DNA of 64,000 nucleotides from an uncultured Clostridia bacterium (lineage in GTDB: Bacteria > Bacillota > Clostridia > Lachnospirales > Anaerotignaceae): assembly GCA_910587735.1 (NCBI GenBank), contig CAJUNT010000002.1, forward strand, positions 114,564 to 178,563. The letters run 5' to 3'. The notes under the pieces were generated by a model, which did no database searches, had not been told where the DNA came from, and saw only the letters and a program-made list of their open reading frames with translations. A program made the translations under genes and the position numbers. Below, one piece after another: positions 27,151 to 36,034 of the stretch (within the stretch, counting starts at the first letter, position 1; the number at the start of each line of letters is the position of its first letter).

Positions 27151-27369
27151 TTAAAAATAGCCTGGAGATGATTTGAAAATTGGGCAATCAGAATGGTCCT
27201 CACCAGAAAATTCACAATCAGAATCATCTAAAATGTCACAATAAAATGATACCTTTCTATCAAGGTGTTTGTTAGGTTTATTTTCTAAACTTTGATATGA
27301 AATAGTGATAGATTTTGTTTTACTTATTTTAGGACATTCTCCTTGTGCTATAATTTGATATTCTAACAT
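27151..27369 (-). CDS. 72-aa Cys-rich small protein
   Basis: Opposite strand to its neighbours but preceded by AAGGAG 7 nt before the ATG. C-terminal half carries four cysteines in the pattern FYC...DC...DCPIF, suggestive of metal binding. A same-length paralogue with one stop codon lies at 27754-27972. It is divergent from the 85-aa gene at 27493 over a duplicated control region. Confidence 0.55.
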   Translation of the reverse strand: MLEYQIIAQGECPKISKTKSITISYQSLENKPNKHLDRKVSFYCDILDDSDCEFSGEDHSDCPIFKSSPGYF

Positions 27370-27376
27370 TAGTATT

Positions 27377-27487
27377 CTCCTTTCTTCAAAATTTCAGCAA
27401 ATGGAGGTTTGCTGATAAATAAAGTATAGAGGAAGATGTCAAAAAATGCAATGTATGGCAAAATAATACTACAAACCACATAGGAGG
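27377..27487. repeat. Duplicated divergent control region, copy A
   Basis: About 110 bp, nearly identical to 27983-28090. Holds the ribosome site of the leftward gene, an inverted repeat CAGCAAA / TTTGCTG (27395-27414) and the leader ACTACAAACCACATAGGAGG of the rightward gene. Confidence 0.85.
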
Positions 27488-27492
27488 CTTTT

Positions 27493-27750
27493 ATGGATTT
27501 AGATAAACAAGACACTATTTGTATTACCAGAGTTTTACAAAGTGTGCTGTTTAAAAATGGTATAGGTATGTTTTTTGCTTGTCAATATTGTGAATATCAA
27601 CCACAATGTATTGAAGCATTGAAACAAGGAAATACAAGTAAATTTCATTTTAATGTTGTTAGAAAAAAGCTTCAAGCAATTACAGGTTTAGATTTAGACA
27701 TTGTAGGCTGTAATGATGCTGAAGCTAGATGTAAAAAAATGTTAAAATAA
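27493..27750 (+). CDS. 85-aa Cys-containing early protein
   Basis: Preceded by the repeated leader ending in ACATAGGAGG. Contains FFACQYCEYQPQC, a CxxC...C cluster, then a basic helix (FNVVRKKLQAITGLD) and two further cysteines. Possibly a small zinc-binding protein; no family recognised. Organised divergently from the Cys-rich 72-aa gene. Confidence 0.55.
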   Translation: MDLDKQDTICITRVLQSVLFKNGIGMFFACQYCEYQPQCIEALKQGNTSKFHFNVVRKKLQAITGLDLDIVGCNDAEARCKKMLK

Positions 27751-27753
27751 TAT

Positions 27754-27972
27754 TTACCAGAATTCTCTTTTATCAGCAATTTTATATAATGGACAATTAT
27801 TTTCCTCTATATTGCATTTATTTGAATATTTGCAATCAAAGCCTACTAATAATGCATAATCGTTATTATCATTAATTACTGATATTTGATTATAGGTTGC
27901 TAATACAGTTGTTTGCTTAGATAAATATTAGCAAAATCCATGTATAGGAAGTGTTTTTTGTAACTGATACAT
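27754..27972 (-). pseudogene. Paralogue of the 72-aa Cys-rich gene with one nonsense codon
   Basis: Exactly the same length (219 nt) as 27151-27369 and likewise preceded by AAGGAG. The frame runs from ATG at 27972 to TAA at 27754 but has a TAA at codon 15 (27928-27930). The C-terminal part keeps GFDCKYSNKCNIEENNCPLY, matching the Cys pattern of the intact copy. Confidence 0.6.
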
Positions 27973-27982
27973 ATATTATTAT

Positions 27983-28090
27983 CTCCTTTCTTCAAAATTT
28001 CAGCAAATGGGGGTTTGCTGATAAATAAAGTATAGAGGAAAATGTCAAAAAATGCAACATATAGCAAGATACTACAAACTACATAGGGGG
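27983..28090. repeat. Duplicated divergent control region, copy B
   Basis: Second copy of 27377-27487, including CAGCAAA / TTTGCTG at 28001-28020 and a decayed ribosome site ACATAGGGGGG. Confidence 0.85.
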
Positions 28091-28126
28091 GATAGAAAAA
28101 TAGAAAAAAATTTTTACAAGAAATAT
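28090..28126 (+). pseudogene. Remnant of a 26911-type gene start
   Basis: ATAGAAAAATAGAAAAAAAT and the following TTTTACAAGAAAT match the beginning of the gene at 26911 with the ATG changed to ATA and the frame broken. Confidence 0.5.
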
Positions 28127-28159
28127 AGCCATAATACATATTTGATTATGGCTTGTTTT
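28127..28159 (+). terminator. Terminator in the early region
   Basis: AGCCATAAT / ATTATGGCT (28127-28135, 28145-28153) followed by TGTTTTTA. The following stretch to 28236 has no gene. Confidence 0.75.
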
Positions 28160-28236
28160 TAGTATAGGTAGTTAAGAGGTTACTATGATAAAACCATGTG
28201 TCAAAGCAGTACAATAAAATAAATAAAATAAAAAAT

Positions 28237-28264
28237 TTGAAAACCAACAGGGCGGTTTGATAAT
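28237..28264 (+). promoter_or_regulatory. Promoter with GGGCGGTTTGATA motif
   Basis: TTGAAA-N16-GATAAT, with the spacer carrying the same GGGCGG-T-rich motif as small RNA 1; drives the gene at 28283. Confidence 0.6.
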
Positions 28265-28282
28265 TTATGAAAAGGTGATTGT

Positions 28283-28696
28283 ATGAAGAATATTACCATT
28301 GATTTTATTTCATCAAGCAATATTTATGTAAATATAGATGGTGAAAGGATAGACGATATAGCAGAAGTCATAATTGAAATCAAAAAGGAAAATGAAACAT
28401 TTCGTTTTCAAAAGGCGGTGCAGAAAGAACAAAAACAATTAAACAATATCAATAATACAGCTAAAAATATGCCTCAATGGCGGAGTATTCACAAGGCAGC
28501 AGAAGAATTGAAAGCAGAAGACCCCAATACAGCTATTTCGGAGTGGCGCATCAGGGAATTAGTGGCAAAGGGGGAAATATCCTACACAAACGACAACAAA
28601 GGGAAGTTAGTAGACTTAAATGAAATTAGGCACTATTTCAATAACAAAAAAAGAAGTGTAGTTAATACGAATACTAAAATAAAAGCAATTTATTAA
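28283..28696 (+). CDS. Excisionase-like HTH protein
   Basis: 137 aa. N-terminal 40 residues resemble the 66-aa protein at 26911 (ITIDFISSSNIYVNIDGERIDD). The C-terminal half reads as a winged helix of the Xis/MerR-like HTH_17 kind (WRSIHKAAEELKAEDPNTAISEWRIRELVAKGEI...LVDLNEIRHYF). It could be the excisionase working with Int or an early regulator. AAAAGGTG precedes the ATG and it has its own promoter. Confidence 0.6.
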   Translation: MKNITIDFISSSNIYVNIDGERIDDIAEVIIEIKKENETFRFQKAVQKEQKQLNNINNTAKNMPQWRSIHKAAEELKAEDPNTAISEWRIRELVAKGEISYTNDNKGKLVDLNEIRHYFNNKKRSVVNTNTKIKAIY

Positions 28697-28729
28697 GTTA
28701 ATATAAATAATAGCAAGGGGGTGGGGATT

Positions 28730-29386
28730 ATGGGAAGGTATTCAAAATATAACACACCTTTGACGGAACAACAAAAGGTATTTGCTACAGAACATCACAA
28801 ATTGATATATCGGTTTATGCATAGCAAAAAGTTGGACAGCAGGGAGTGGTATGATGTTGTAGCAATAGGCTACATGAAAGCAGTGTTGTTGTGGTTTCAA
28901 AGAAAAGATTTACATAAATATGCTTTTTCGACTATTTGCTATTATAAAATGCTTAACGCGGTAGGCAATGAAAGAGCAAAAAAGCGCATAAAAACAATTA
29001 GTTTACAACAAGCCATAAATGAAACAGATAATATAACATATGGGGATATTGTGACAGATAAAAATTTGTTGTATGTACAGTATATAGGAGTTGATGAAAT
29101 GGAAATCCATTATAATGTGAATTTACCTAAAAAAACGCATTTTCGTACAGAAGAAGGCATTGCAATAGATGAATTTCTTTCAAGCGAAAATAAAAATATG
29201 TGTTTTCAATATGATAGTGTTGAGGAGGCAAAAAAGAAAAAACGTTCATTAAATGCTTTTAAGAATAAAAGAAAAGAACGACAAAAGTTATATGAGGTAT
29301 ATAGAGTAGATAATTGTGTTTATGTGAATAAAACGGCTTTCTATTATGAAATGAAACAAAAAAGGAAGCAAGCAAATGAGGCATAA
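28730..29386 (+). CDS. Phage sigma-70-like protein
   Basis: 218 aa. Residues 15-85 resemble sigma region 2 (HKLIYRFMHSKKLD...VAIGYMKAVLLWFQRKDLHKYAFSTICYYKMLNAVGNE). There is no clear region 4; the C-terminal third is highly basic (KKKKRSLNAFKNKRKERQK). ATG at 28730 follows AAGGGGG by 8 nt; an in-frame GTG at 28721 lies within the ribosome site. Possibly a phage transcription factor for middle genes (inference). Confidence 0.65.
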   Translation: MGRYSKYNTPLTEQQKVFATEHHKLIYRFMHSKKLDSREWYDVVAIGYMKAVLLWFQRKDLHKYAFSTICYYKMLNAVGNERAKKRIKTISLQQAINETDNITYGDIVTDKNLLYVQYIGVDEMEIHYNVNLPKKTHFRTEEGIAIDEFLSSENKNMCFQYDSVEEAKKKKRSLNAFKNKRKERQKLYEVYRVDNCVYVNKTAFYYEMKQKRKQANEA

Positions 29387-29483
29387 TAGTAAAATGTTCC
29401 CCTAATAAACAAAGTTTATAAAGGGGAACGGAAAAATATTATATGATTTATGCATTATAACATAGAAAGGAGAAAAGTGCAAT

Positions 29484-29816
29484 ATGGAAATGATTATAAA
29501 ATTTGATGAAAATGATATTGTTACACACAATAGTGATATTGTGGAAACAATATTACAGCTAACAAATATGAAACGTGACAAATTGGAGCAGAAAGAAAGC
29601 AAAGAAGTAACAGAGCAACAAAAATCAGAGCAACAACAACAAACATATACACTGGAATATGTAAGACAAACAGCAAATACGAAAAGTATTGCAATATCGG
29701 ACGGCAAAAATAAAATTGTAAATTTGATTGCTGAAAAGTATGGAGGTAAGGGTATACAGGGCATAAAACAATGTGATTATGTTGCATTTTTAAAGGATTT
29801 AGAAGAATTGGAATAA
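29484..29816 (+). CDS. Phage early protein, Gln/Glu-rich
   Basis: 110 aa. A short N-terminal domain (IIKFDENDIVTHNSDIVETILQLTNM), a charged Gln/Glu/Lys linker (about 40-55), and a C-terminal helix pair (YTLEYVRQTANTKSIAI, IVNLIAEKYGGKGI). Directly precedes the DUF2815 gene in many clostridial phages as I recall; function unknown. AGAAAGGAG is before the ATG. Confidence 0.65.
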   Translation: MEMIIKFDENDIVTHNSDIVETILQLTNMKRDKLEQKESKEVTEQQKSEQQQQTYTLEYVRQTANTKSIAISDGKNKIVNLIAEKYGGKGIQGIKQCDYVAFLKDLEELE

Positions 29817-29831
29817 CAGGAGGGTTTACAT

Positions 29832-30395
29832 ATGGGAATTAAAATTGTAATTGGTGAGGTTAGATTTAGTTATGCGCACGTATGGGAGCCATGGAGCAAC
29901 AACGGCAAAGAGGCAAAATATTCTGTTAGTTTGCTGATACCGAAAAGCAACGAAAAGATGTTAAATCAGATTAGGCTTGCTATAAAACAAGCAAAACAAC
30001 AAGGTGTTTCAAAGTGGGGAGGGAAAATACCATCGGATTGCATGATACCCATCAGGGACGGTGACAAAAATCGTCCAGATGATGCAGTCTATGCAGGGCA
30101 TTATTTTATGAATGCAAATTGTAAAACACCTCCAGGTATTATTGACAGAAATCGACAGCCTATTATAGATACAACGGAATTTTATTCAGGATGTTACGGC
30201 TATGCCTCTATTACATTTTATGCGTACAACAGAAACGGTAACAAGGGTATTGCTTGCGGGCTGAATCATATCATGAAAACACGTGACGGTGAGAGTTTGG
30301 GCGGTAGAGCAAGAGCGGAGGACGATTTTGCACATATTGTTTTAGATGATGATTTTACTCCGGTAAATGACGACGATGAGGATTTACCATTTTGA
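29832..30395 (+). CDS. DUF2815 ssDNA-binding-like phage protein
   Basis: 187 aa. FSYAHVWEP near the N-terminus and YSVSLLIPKSN, GCYGYASITFYAYN are family marks. The acidic tail (DDDFTPVNDDDEDLPF) looks like the partner-binding tip of single-strand DNA-binding proteins. Likely coats ssDNA during phage replication; it stands just before a nuclease and two helicases. ACAGGAGGG precedes the ATG. Confidence 0.85.
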   Translation: MGIKIVIGEVRFSYAHVWEPWSNNGKEAKYSVSLLIPKSNEKMLNQIRLAIKQAKQQGVSKWGGKIPSDCMIPIRDGDKNRPDDAVYAGHYFMNANCKTPPGIIDRNRQPIIDTTEFYSGCYGYASITFYAYNRNGNKGIACGLNHIMKTRDGESLGGRARAEDDFAHIVLDDDFTPVNDDDEDLPF

Positions 30396-30397
30396 TT

Positions 30398-30679
30398 ATG
30401 AAAGAAAGTACAATAGAAAATTATTTCGTAAAAAAAGTGAAAGAATTGGGAGGAATGGCGATAAAGCTGATTTCCCCTAATTTTGCAGGGTTGCCCGATA
30501 GATTGGTGTTGTTGCCACATGGTAGAGTGCTGTTTGTGGAGTTGAAAGCAACAGGAAAAAAAGCTAGACCTTTGCAGATTGCGGTGCATAGAAAATTGGA
30601 AAAATTAGACTTTGATGTGTATGTCATAGATAGTATAGAAGAAGTAAATAAATTGTTGCAAAGTAAAATAATGGAATAA
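30398..30679 (+). CDS. VRR-NUC domain nuclease
   Basis: About 93 aa, a stand-alone PD-(D/E)xK fold: GLPDRLVLLPHGRVLFVELKATGKK holds the catalytic Asp and the ExK pair, followed by the Gln of RPLQIAVH. Phage VRR-NUC proteins cut branched or nicked DNA in replication or recombination. A TTG at 30392 overlapping the previous stop is an alternative start with better ribosome-site spacing. Repeat copy 4 follows directly. Confidence 0.88.
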   Translation: MKESTIENYFVKKVKELGGMAIKLISPNFAGLPDRLVLLPHGRVLFVELKATGKKARPLQIAVHRKLEKLDFDVYVIDSIEEVNKLLQSKIME

Positions 30680-30690
30680 TATTAAAAATC

Positions 30691-30946
30691 CTGTTCGCGA
30701 TTAGGAAAACGAAGTTTTCCTTTAAAAGTTTTGTCCAACTTTGGGGGAAGTTGGTAGGAGTTTAAGGGCAAAGCCCTCAATGTTCTAACAGAACAGTATT
30801 TTATTAAAAAAGCATATTGTAAAGTTTTAGTGAAAAGGTTTGAGGGGATTAAAAAAAATATCTTTTGTTTTGCGGACGTTGTCCGCACCTACAAACTTTT
30901 CCCCTAAAAAGTTTGACAAAAAACTTTTGAATATGCGAACGCAATT
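30691..30946 (+). mobile_element. Hairpin-array repeat, copy 4
   Basis: Forward. GGAAAAC/GTTTTCC, CCAACTTTGGGGGAAGTTGG, AAGGGC-AAA-GCCCTCAA, GCGGAC-GTT-GTCCGC, AAACTTTT...AAAAGTTT, and right end GCGAACGCAAT. Ends 7 nt before the ribosome site of the SNF2 gene. Confidence 0.8.
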
Positions 30947-30965
30947 ACAACGAAGGGGGGAGCAT

Positions 30966-32321
30966 ATGAAGTTCACACCACATGATTATCAAAAAACAGC
31001 AATCAAAAAAGTACTAAGCACGCCAAGGGTAGGTTTATTTTTAGACATGGGGTTAGGCAAAACGGTGATAACATTAACTGCAATAAACGAACTAATGTAT
31101 TACAATTTTGAAATAAACAAAGTACTCATCATTGCGCCACTAAGAGTAGCAGAAAGCACATGGAGCGAAGAATGTAGCAAATGGGAGCATTTGAAGCATA
31201 TCAAAATAAACAAAGTACTGGGAAGCGAGGAAACAAGACACAAAGCACTTTACAATAAAGCCGACATATACATTATCAATCGTGAAAATGTGCCATGGTT
31301 AGCGAAAGAGATTGCGGGAGGGCTTGCATGGGATTTTGATATGGTAGTGATAGACGAATTAAGTAGTTTTAAATCTCCAAAATCGCAAAGGTTTAAGGCA
31401 TTGAAAAAGTATATTTCACGATGTAAAAGGGTTGTGGGGTTGACGGGTACGCCTGCACCGAATGGCATGATGGACTTATGGAGTCAGATATATTTGCTTG
31501 ACGGCGGGCAAAGATTGGGCAAAACCATTACAGCTTACAGGGAGCGTTTTTTTGTGCCAAATGAAAGAAATGCAACAACAATATTTAATTATAAACCAAA
31601 ACCACAAAGCGAAAAGCATATCAATGCTTTACTGTCTGATATTTGTATGAGTATGCAAGCGGAGGATTGGTTAAAATTGCCTCAAAGAATCAATTTCATA
31701 CAAAATGTGAAGTTTTCAAGCAGTGAGCGCAAGCAATACGAGCTGTTTGAAAGACAAAGTTATATGGAATTTTTAGAGGGGGAAGTATCGGCAAACAGTG
31801 CAGGGGTATTGACAAATAAACTTTTACAGTACTGTAATGGTGCGGTATATACCGAAAATAAAACCTATATTGAAGTGAATCAATCTAAAATAAAATTGCT
31901 GGAGGATATGATTGATGTATCAGCGGGACAGCCAGTGTTATGTTTTTATACTTTTCAATTTGATTGTGAAAGGATATGCAAAAAATTTCGTTATGCAGTG
32001 AAGTTGGAAAATGAAAACCATATTAAAATGTGGAATGATGGCAATATAGCATTACTTTTGGTACACCCACAGAGCGCAGGGCATGGATTGAATTTACAGC
32101 AGGGCGGGCATATTATTGTGTGGTTTGGATTGCCTTGGAGTTTGGAGTTGTATCAGCAGGCAAATGCACGACTGTATAGACAGGGGCAGAAAAATAATGT
32201 ATTGATACATCATTTGATTGTTGAAAATACTGTTGATGAAAAAGTGTATAAAAGTTTGCAATGTAAAAGTAATGTGCAGGGAGAATTGTTGGAAGCATTG
32301 AAACAAAAATATCAAACATAA
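30966..32321 (+). CDS. Phage SNF2-family DNA helicase/translocase
   Basis: 451 aa from the ATG at 30966, behind AAGGGGGG. Motif I LDMGLGKT, motif II with DEL in place of DEAH (VVIDELSSFK), motif III GLTGTPAPNG, motif V HPQSAGHGLNLQ and motif VI QANARLYRQGQ form a complete two-lobed ATPase. The open frame runs upstream into repeat copy 4, but those residues come from the repeat. Adjacent to VRR-NUC and the primase, a standard phage replication set. Confidence 0.93.
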   Translation: MKFTPHDYQKTAIKKVLSTPRVGLFLDMGLGKTVITLTAINELMYYNFEINKVLIIAPLRVAESTWSEECSKWEHLKHIKINKVLGSEETRHKALYNKADIYIINRENVPWLAKEIAGGLAWDFDMVVIDELSSFKSPKSQRFKALKKYISRCKRVVGLTGTPAPNGMMDLWSQIYLLDGGQRLGKTITAYRERFFVPNERNATTIFNYKPKPQSEKHINALLSDICMSMQAEDWLKLPQRINFIQNVKFSSSERKQYELFERQSYMEFLEGEVSANSAGVLTNKLLQYCNGAVYTENKTYIEVNQSKIKLLEDMIDVSAGQPVLCFYTFQFDCERICKKFRYAVKLENENHIKMWNDGNIALLLVHPQSAGHGLNLQQGGHIIVWFGLPWSLELYQQANARLYRQGQKNNVLIHHLIVENTVDEKVYKSLQCKSNVQGELLEALKQKYQT

Positions 32322-32341
32322 AGTAAAGGCGGTGTATTGCA

Positions 32342-34573
32342 TTGCAAGCAATGAAAAGATATTCAAATTGGGTATGTCACAAAAATAAAATACCCATAGA
32401 CCCAAAAACGGGTAACAATGCAAAAAGCAACGATAGCACAACATGGGGGACATATCAGCAAGCAAAATTGTTTATGGAGCAGAACAAAAATATAAGTGGT
32501 ATAGGTTTTATGTTCAGTCATTCCCCTTATGTAGGGATAGACATTGACCATTGCGTGGATGCACAAGGTATTATGTCAAAATTAGCATTAGATGTAATAT
32601 CTATATTTCAAAGTTATACAGAATTTAGCCCTAGTGGTACGGGTATACATATTATATGTAAGGGAAAATTACCAGGAGCAGGCAGAAAAAACAGCAATTT
32701 AGGCTTAGAAATGTATGACGCTGGAAGATATTTTACTGTTACAGAAAATGTATTAAAAGGTTATACCATGATAGGAGAAAGACAGCAGGAAATTGACACA
32801 ATCTATCAAAAGTACTTTAGTACAAAAAAGAGCGAAATGCTAAAACCACAACAAGCGACTATTTGCTTAGATGATGGTAATATAATCAATATGGCGGGTA
32901 AAAGTCAAAATGGTAGCAAGTTTTTAGATTTGTATGCGGGTAATTGGCAAAGCTATTACAATAGTCAGTCAGAGGCGGATTTATCATTTTGTAATATGCT
33001 TGCGTTCTGGACGGGTTGCGATTTTGACCAAATGGATAGGATATTTAGAGCAAGTGGCTTAATGAGAGAAAAATGGGATAAAAAGCATGGTATCAATACA
33101 TACGGTGATACAACTATCACAAAGGCAATAGATTGTTGTGATACGGTATATCAACCACCAGAGGTAAGAGATTTCAAGAATGTAGAAGTAAAGCAACAAG
33201 AACAAGAACAACAACCACAATCTGCTCCAGTGCAACAACAGCCAAAAGCAGACCATTCTCTTGACAGATTTCACAAATTTAACGGTAAAGGACAAATAAC
33301 AGGTGTATTTGATGCCGAAATCATGGAGTATGTCATACAGACAGAAAACATTGTTGTTGTGGGAGATTGTGCCTATTTATATCAAAATGGCGCATACAAT
33401 ATTGATAAAAAAGGCAGTCACATCAAAAATATCATACAAAATTTGATATACAAAGAATATCAAAATTCCCGCACAATAAACAGGATATACGATTTAATTG
33501 TGATACAGCCATGTTTGCGCAAAAGCTATGCAGATATGAACCAATACCCAGAATATTACATCAATTTTCAAAATGGTATGCTGAATGTAGAAACAATGGA
33601 ATTATTACCACACTCTGCTGAATATTTTAGTATGAATCAGATACCGCATGAATATAAAGTATTGACAAAATCGGATTTAGTGAATTTCCCACATTCTCAA
33701 CAGTTTTTAAAAACGGCATTTCATTCTTCAGATATCAATACCATATTTCAATATATGGGTGTGTGTCTGACAAATACAATATTGTATCAAGTGTTTTTGT
33801 TATTGTTGGGGGAAGGTGCAAACGGCAAAAGCGTTATGATAGATATATTTAATGCGGTAATAGGGGAGCAAAATACATCTAGTTTGTCTATGGATAAATT
33901 AGCAGAAAGATTTTTCTCATCGCAATTATTATTTAAATTGTGTAATACTTGTGCAGATATTTCTAAAATCACAATAGATGATGACGCTGAACTCAAAAAG
34001 ATTATAGGCGGTGACATGATACAGGCGGAATTTAAGGGGAAAGACAGCTTCAGTTTTCGTCCTTATGCCAAAATGCTTTTTAGTGCAAACAGATTCCCTT
34101 ATGTTGATGATAAATCAGATGGTTTTAAAAGACGTTTGAGAGTGGTCGAAATGAACAAAAAGCCTCAAAATAAAGATATTCATTTAAAACAAAAGCTGTT
34201 AAAAGAAATGGATTTCTGGGTATTTACGGCGGTGCAGGGGTTGAAGGAAGTGCTAAACAATCATGATATATACGAAAGTGACAACAGCAAAAAAGTAAAA
34301 GAAAATATCCACAAAAAAAGTGATAGTGTGTATGCTTTTGTGAATGACTGCTTGTTGTCAAAAGAGGGGAATTATATCAAGCGTTCTGAAATGTTTCAAG
34401 AATATGATGATTATTGTGCTTACCATGAAAGAAATAGAGTCAAAAAGAAAACATTTTTTGATGAATTAAAAGCAAAAGGGTTTGATGTAAAAAGAATCAA
34501 TCAACAAGGGTATATTTATGCAAATATTGCTTTTAAGGTATGGAAAGAGGAAGAATGTTTCTTTAAAAATTAA
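32342..34573 (+). CDS. Phage primase-helicase (prim-pol / D5-P4 type)
   Basis: 743 aa with a TTG start at 32342 (AAGGCGGTG 7 nt before) or ATG at 32351. Residues 1-150 resemble a primase-polymerase core (IDIDHC with acidic metal ligands, SPSGTGIHIICKGKLPG). A helical segment at about 200-260 precedes a Gln-rich linker (QQEQEQQ). The C-terminal SF3-like D5/P4 helicase carries Walker A GEGANGKS and the sensor-like KMLFSANRFP. It primes and unwinds at the origin lying immediately downstream. Confidence 0.9.
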   Translation: MQAMKRYSNWVCHKNKIPIDPKTGNNAKSNDSTTWGTYQQAKLFMEQNKNISGIGFMFSHSPYVGIDIDHCVDAQGIMSKLALDVISIFQSYTEFSPSGTGIHIICKGKLPGAGRKNSNLGLEMYDAGRYFTVTENVLKGYTMIGERQQEIDTIYQKYFSTKKSEMLKPQQATICLDDGNIINMAGKSQNGSKFLDLYAGNWQSYYNSQSEADLSFCNMLAFWTGCDFDQMDRIFRASGLMREKWDKKHGINTYGDTTITKAIDCCDTVYQPPEVRDFKNVEVKQQEQEQQPQSAPVQQQPKADHSLDRFHKFNGKGQITGVFDAEIMEYVIQTENIVVVGDCAYLYQNGAYNIDKKGSHIKNIIQNLIYKEYQNSRTINRIYDLIVIQPCLRKSYADMNQYPEYYINFQNGMLNVETMELLPHSAEYFSMNQIPHEYKVLTKSDLVNFPHSQQFLKTAFHSSDINTIFQYMGVCLTNTILYQVFLLLLGEGANGKSVMIDIFNAVIGEQNTSSLSMDKLAERFFSSQLLFKLCNTCADISKITIDDDAELKKIIGGDMIQAEFKGKDSFSFRPYAKMLFSANRFPYVDDKSDGFKRRLRVVEMNKKPQNKDIHLKQKLLKEMDFWVFTAVQGLKEVLNNHDIYESDNSKKVKENIHKKSDSVYAFVNDCLLSKEGNYIKRSEMFQEYDDYCAYHERNRVKKKTFFDELKAKGFDVKRINQQGYIYANIAFKVWKEEECFFKN

Positions 34574-34597
34574 AAATAGCAAATATAGTTAATATCG

Positions 34598-34916
34598 GTG
34601 ACAAAAACGGTGACAAAAACGGTGACAAAATGACAAAAATGATAGAGCAATCACAAATTCGTATGTGTTGATAATAATACATTTGGTGACAAAAATGATA
34701 TTTTAGTGACAAAAAAGTGACAAAAATTTTTTAAAAATGTCACCGCATAAATGCCGTAAAATCAACATTTTTTATTGATTAGTGACAAAATGACAATTTT
34801 TTTTATAAGTTGATGAATTTTTTTAAAAATATTAAAATATTAACTATAAAAGCTATATAAATCAAATATTTAAAAAAATACGGATAATGCTTGTATCATT
34901 TTTGTCATTTTGTCAC
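34598..34916. other. Iteron-like phage replication origin
   Basis: The 34574-34999 gap has no gene. GTGACAAAA occurs at 34598, 34610, 34622 (exact 12-bp tandem steps), 34686, 34706, 34717 and 34782, with one inverted copy TTTTGTCAC at 34908-34916. Between 34790 and 34880 lies a very AT-rich stretch suited to unwinding. Position right after the primase-helicase supports an origin. Confidence 0.65.
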
Positions 34917-34999
34917 CTTCACAATAGAAATGAGAGCTATGTGGAAGTATAAAAAAGGGATGATATGCGCATAAATATGCAATAAAAGGGGGATATGTC

Positions 35000-35440
35000 T
35001 TGAATGCAAAAGAATATTTGGAGCAATTACAAAAAATGGATGTTGCAATTAATCAAAATATTGCATGGCTATATGAACTAAAAAATATTAGAAAAGAATT
35101 AAAGGGGGTGAATTATACTTCACAAAAAGTAAAGACAAGTAAAAGTAATCGCGCTGATTTTGAAAAAACATTACTGATAATTATGGATATGGAACAAAAC
35201 ATCAATGATAGTATTGATAAATTTGTTGACCAGAAAAATGAAATTATAAAACAAATACAATCGCTTGATAATCATAAATATGTTCAGGTGTTGTATAAAA
35301 AGTATGTGGAGTATAAAAGATTAGAAGAAATCGCAATAGAAATGCATTACAGCTATCAGTATATAAAAGAAATACATAAAAAAGCATTGCAGGAATTTAA
35401 AAAAAACATACCAAAACATACTAAAACATACCGAATATGA
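35000..35440 (+). CDS. ArpU/DUF1492-like late transcription regulator
   Basis: 146 aa with a TTG start behind AAAAGGGGG. N-terminal coiled coil (1-100) and a C-terminal sigma-region-4-like helix-turn-helix (YKRLEEIAIEMHYSYQYIKEIHKKAL). Proteins of this kind sit just upstream of phage terminase genes and switch on late transcription. A terminator follows and the late operon begins just after it, fitting an antitermination or late promoter role. Confidence 0.8.
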   Translation: MNAKEYLEQLQKMDVAINQNIAWLYELKNIRKELKGVNYTSQKVKTSKSNRADFEKTLLIIMDMEQNINDSIDKFVDQKNEIIKQIQSLDNHKYVQVLYKKYVEYKRLEEIAIEMHYSYQYIKEIHKKALQEFKKNIPKHTKTYRI

Positions 35441-35476
35441 TATTGAAATATGATATAATGTAATATGAAATAGTAG

Positions 35477-35503
35477 GGAATCGTAGGAAGCGATTCCTTT
35501 TTT
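35477..35503 (+). terminator. Terminator before the late operon
   Basis: GGAATCG / CGATTCC around a 7-nt loop and a TTTTTT run. Confidence 0.85.
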
Positions 35504-35536
35504 ATTGTAATGAAAGTGCTGGAGAGGGGGGAAAAC

Positions 35537-36034
35537 ATGGCAGAAACAGCAGAACAAAAAATTATGAATCATTTGGAGTATATAAAAGAATGTGTATTAC
35601 AGGGTATGACAGAATCGGAAATTGCAGAATCGTTGGGTATGGGCTATTCTACATTTAGAGGCATAAAAAGAAAAAATGAAACACTTTTATCACTTTTAAA
35701 GCGTTGTGCTGTTTTAAAGCGTGATACCATAAAAAAACAAGTAAAACAGGTAGAACATTCTTTATATGAAAGGGCAAAGGGTTATGATTATGAAGTGATG
35801 GAACACATCAAAGTAAAGCAAACTGGTTATGATGAAAGAGGCAAAAAATGGGAAAAGGAAACAATAGAAACAATACCTAAAAAAATACATATTCCTCCAG
35901 ATGTCAATGCTGCAAAATTCTTTTTAATGAATGCTTCAAAAAATAAATGGTATCATGACCCTCACAAGGCAGATATTGACAAAAAGAATATGAAGCTAAA
36001 AGAAAAAGAGGTAGAAGGGAAGAATTGGGCATAA
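35537..36034 (+). CDS. Terminase small subunit-like protein (HTH)
   Basis: 165 aa. An N-terminal helix-turn-helix (MTESEIAESLGMGYSTFRGIKRKN) is followed by a basic region and LYERAKGYDYEVME...IPPDVNAAKFFLMNASKNKWYHD, typical of small terminases of the phBC6A51 type. Recognises the packaging site and recruits the large subunit. ATG at 35537 has a GGAGAGGGGGG site. A second candidate small subunit is at 37146. Overlaps the next gene by one base (TAATG). Confidence 0.75.
   Translation: MAETAEQKIMNHLEYIKECVLQGMTESEIAESLGMGYSTFRGIKRKNETLLSLLKRCAVLKRDTIKKQVKQVEHSLYERAKGYDYEVMEHIKVKQTGYDERGKKWEKETIETIPKKIHIPPDVNAAKFFLMNASKNKWYHDPHKADIDKKNMKLKEKEVEGKNWA

Noticed and set aside
27928..27930. Readthrough or recoding at the stop codon of the Cys-rich paralogue
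   Set aside because: The codon is TAA, with no selenocysteine context, and the neighbouring gene stub is also decayed, so a nonsense mutation is simpler.
30840..30965. N-terminal extension of the SNF2 protein
   Set aside because: These codons lie in repeat copy 4; the same peptide pieces appear before other genes next to the repeat, and a strong ribosome site marks 30966.
34598..34630. Tandem GTGACAAAAAC units as a CRISPR-like array
   Set aside because: Repeats of 12 bp without unique spacers and no cas genes; iterons fit better.
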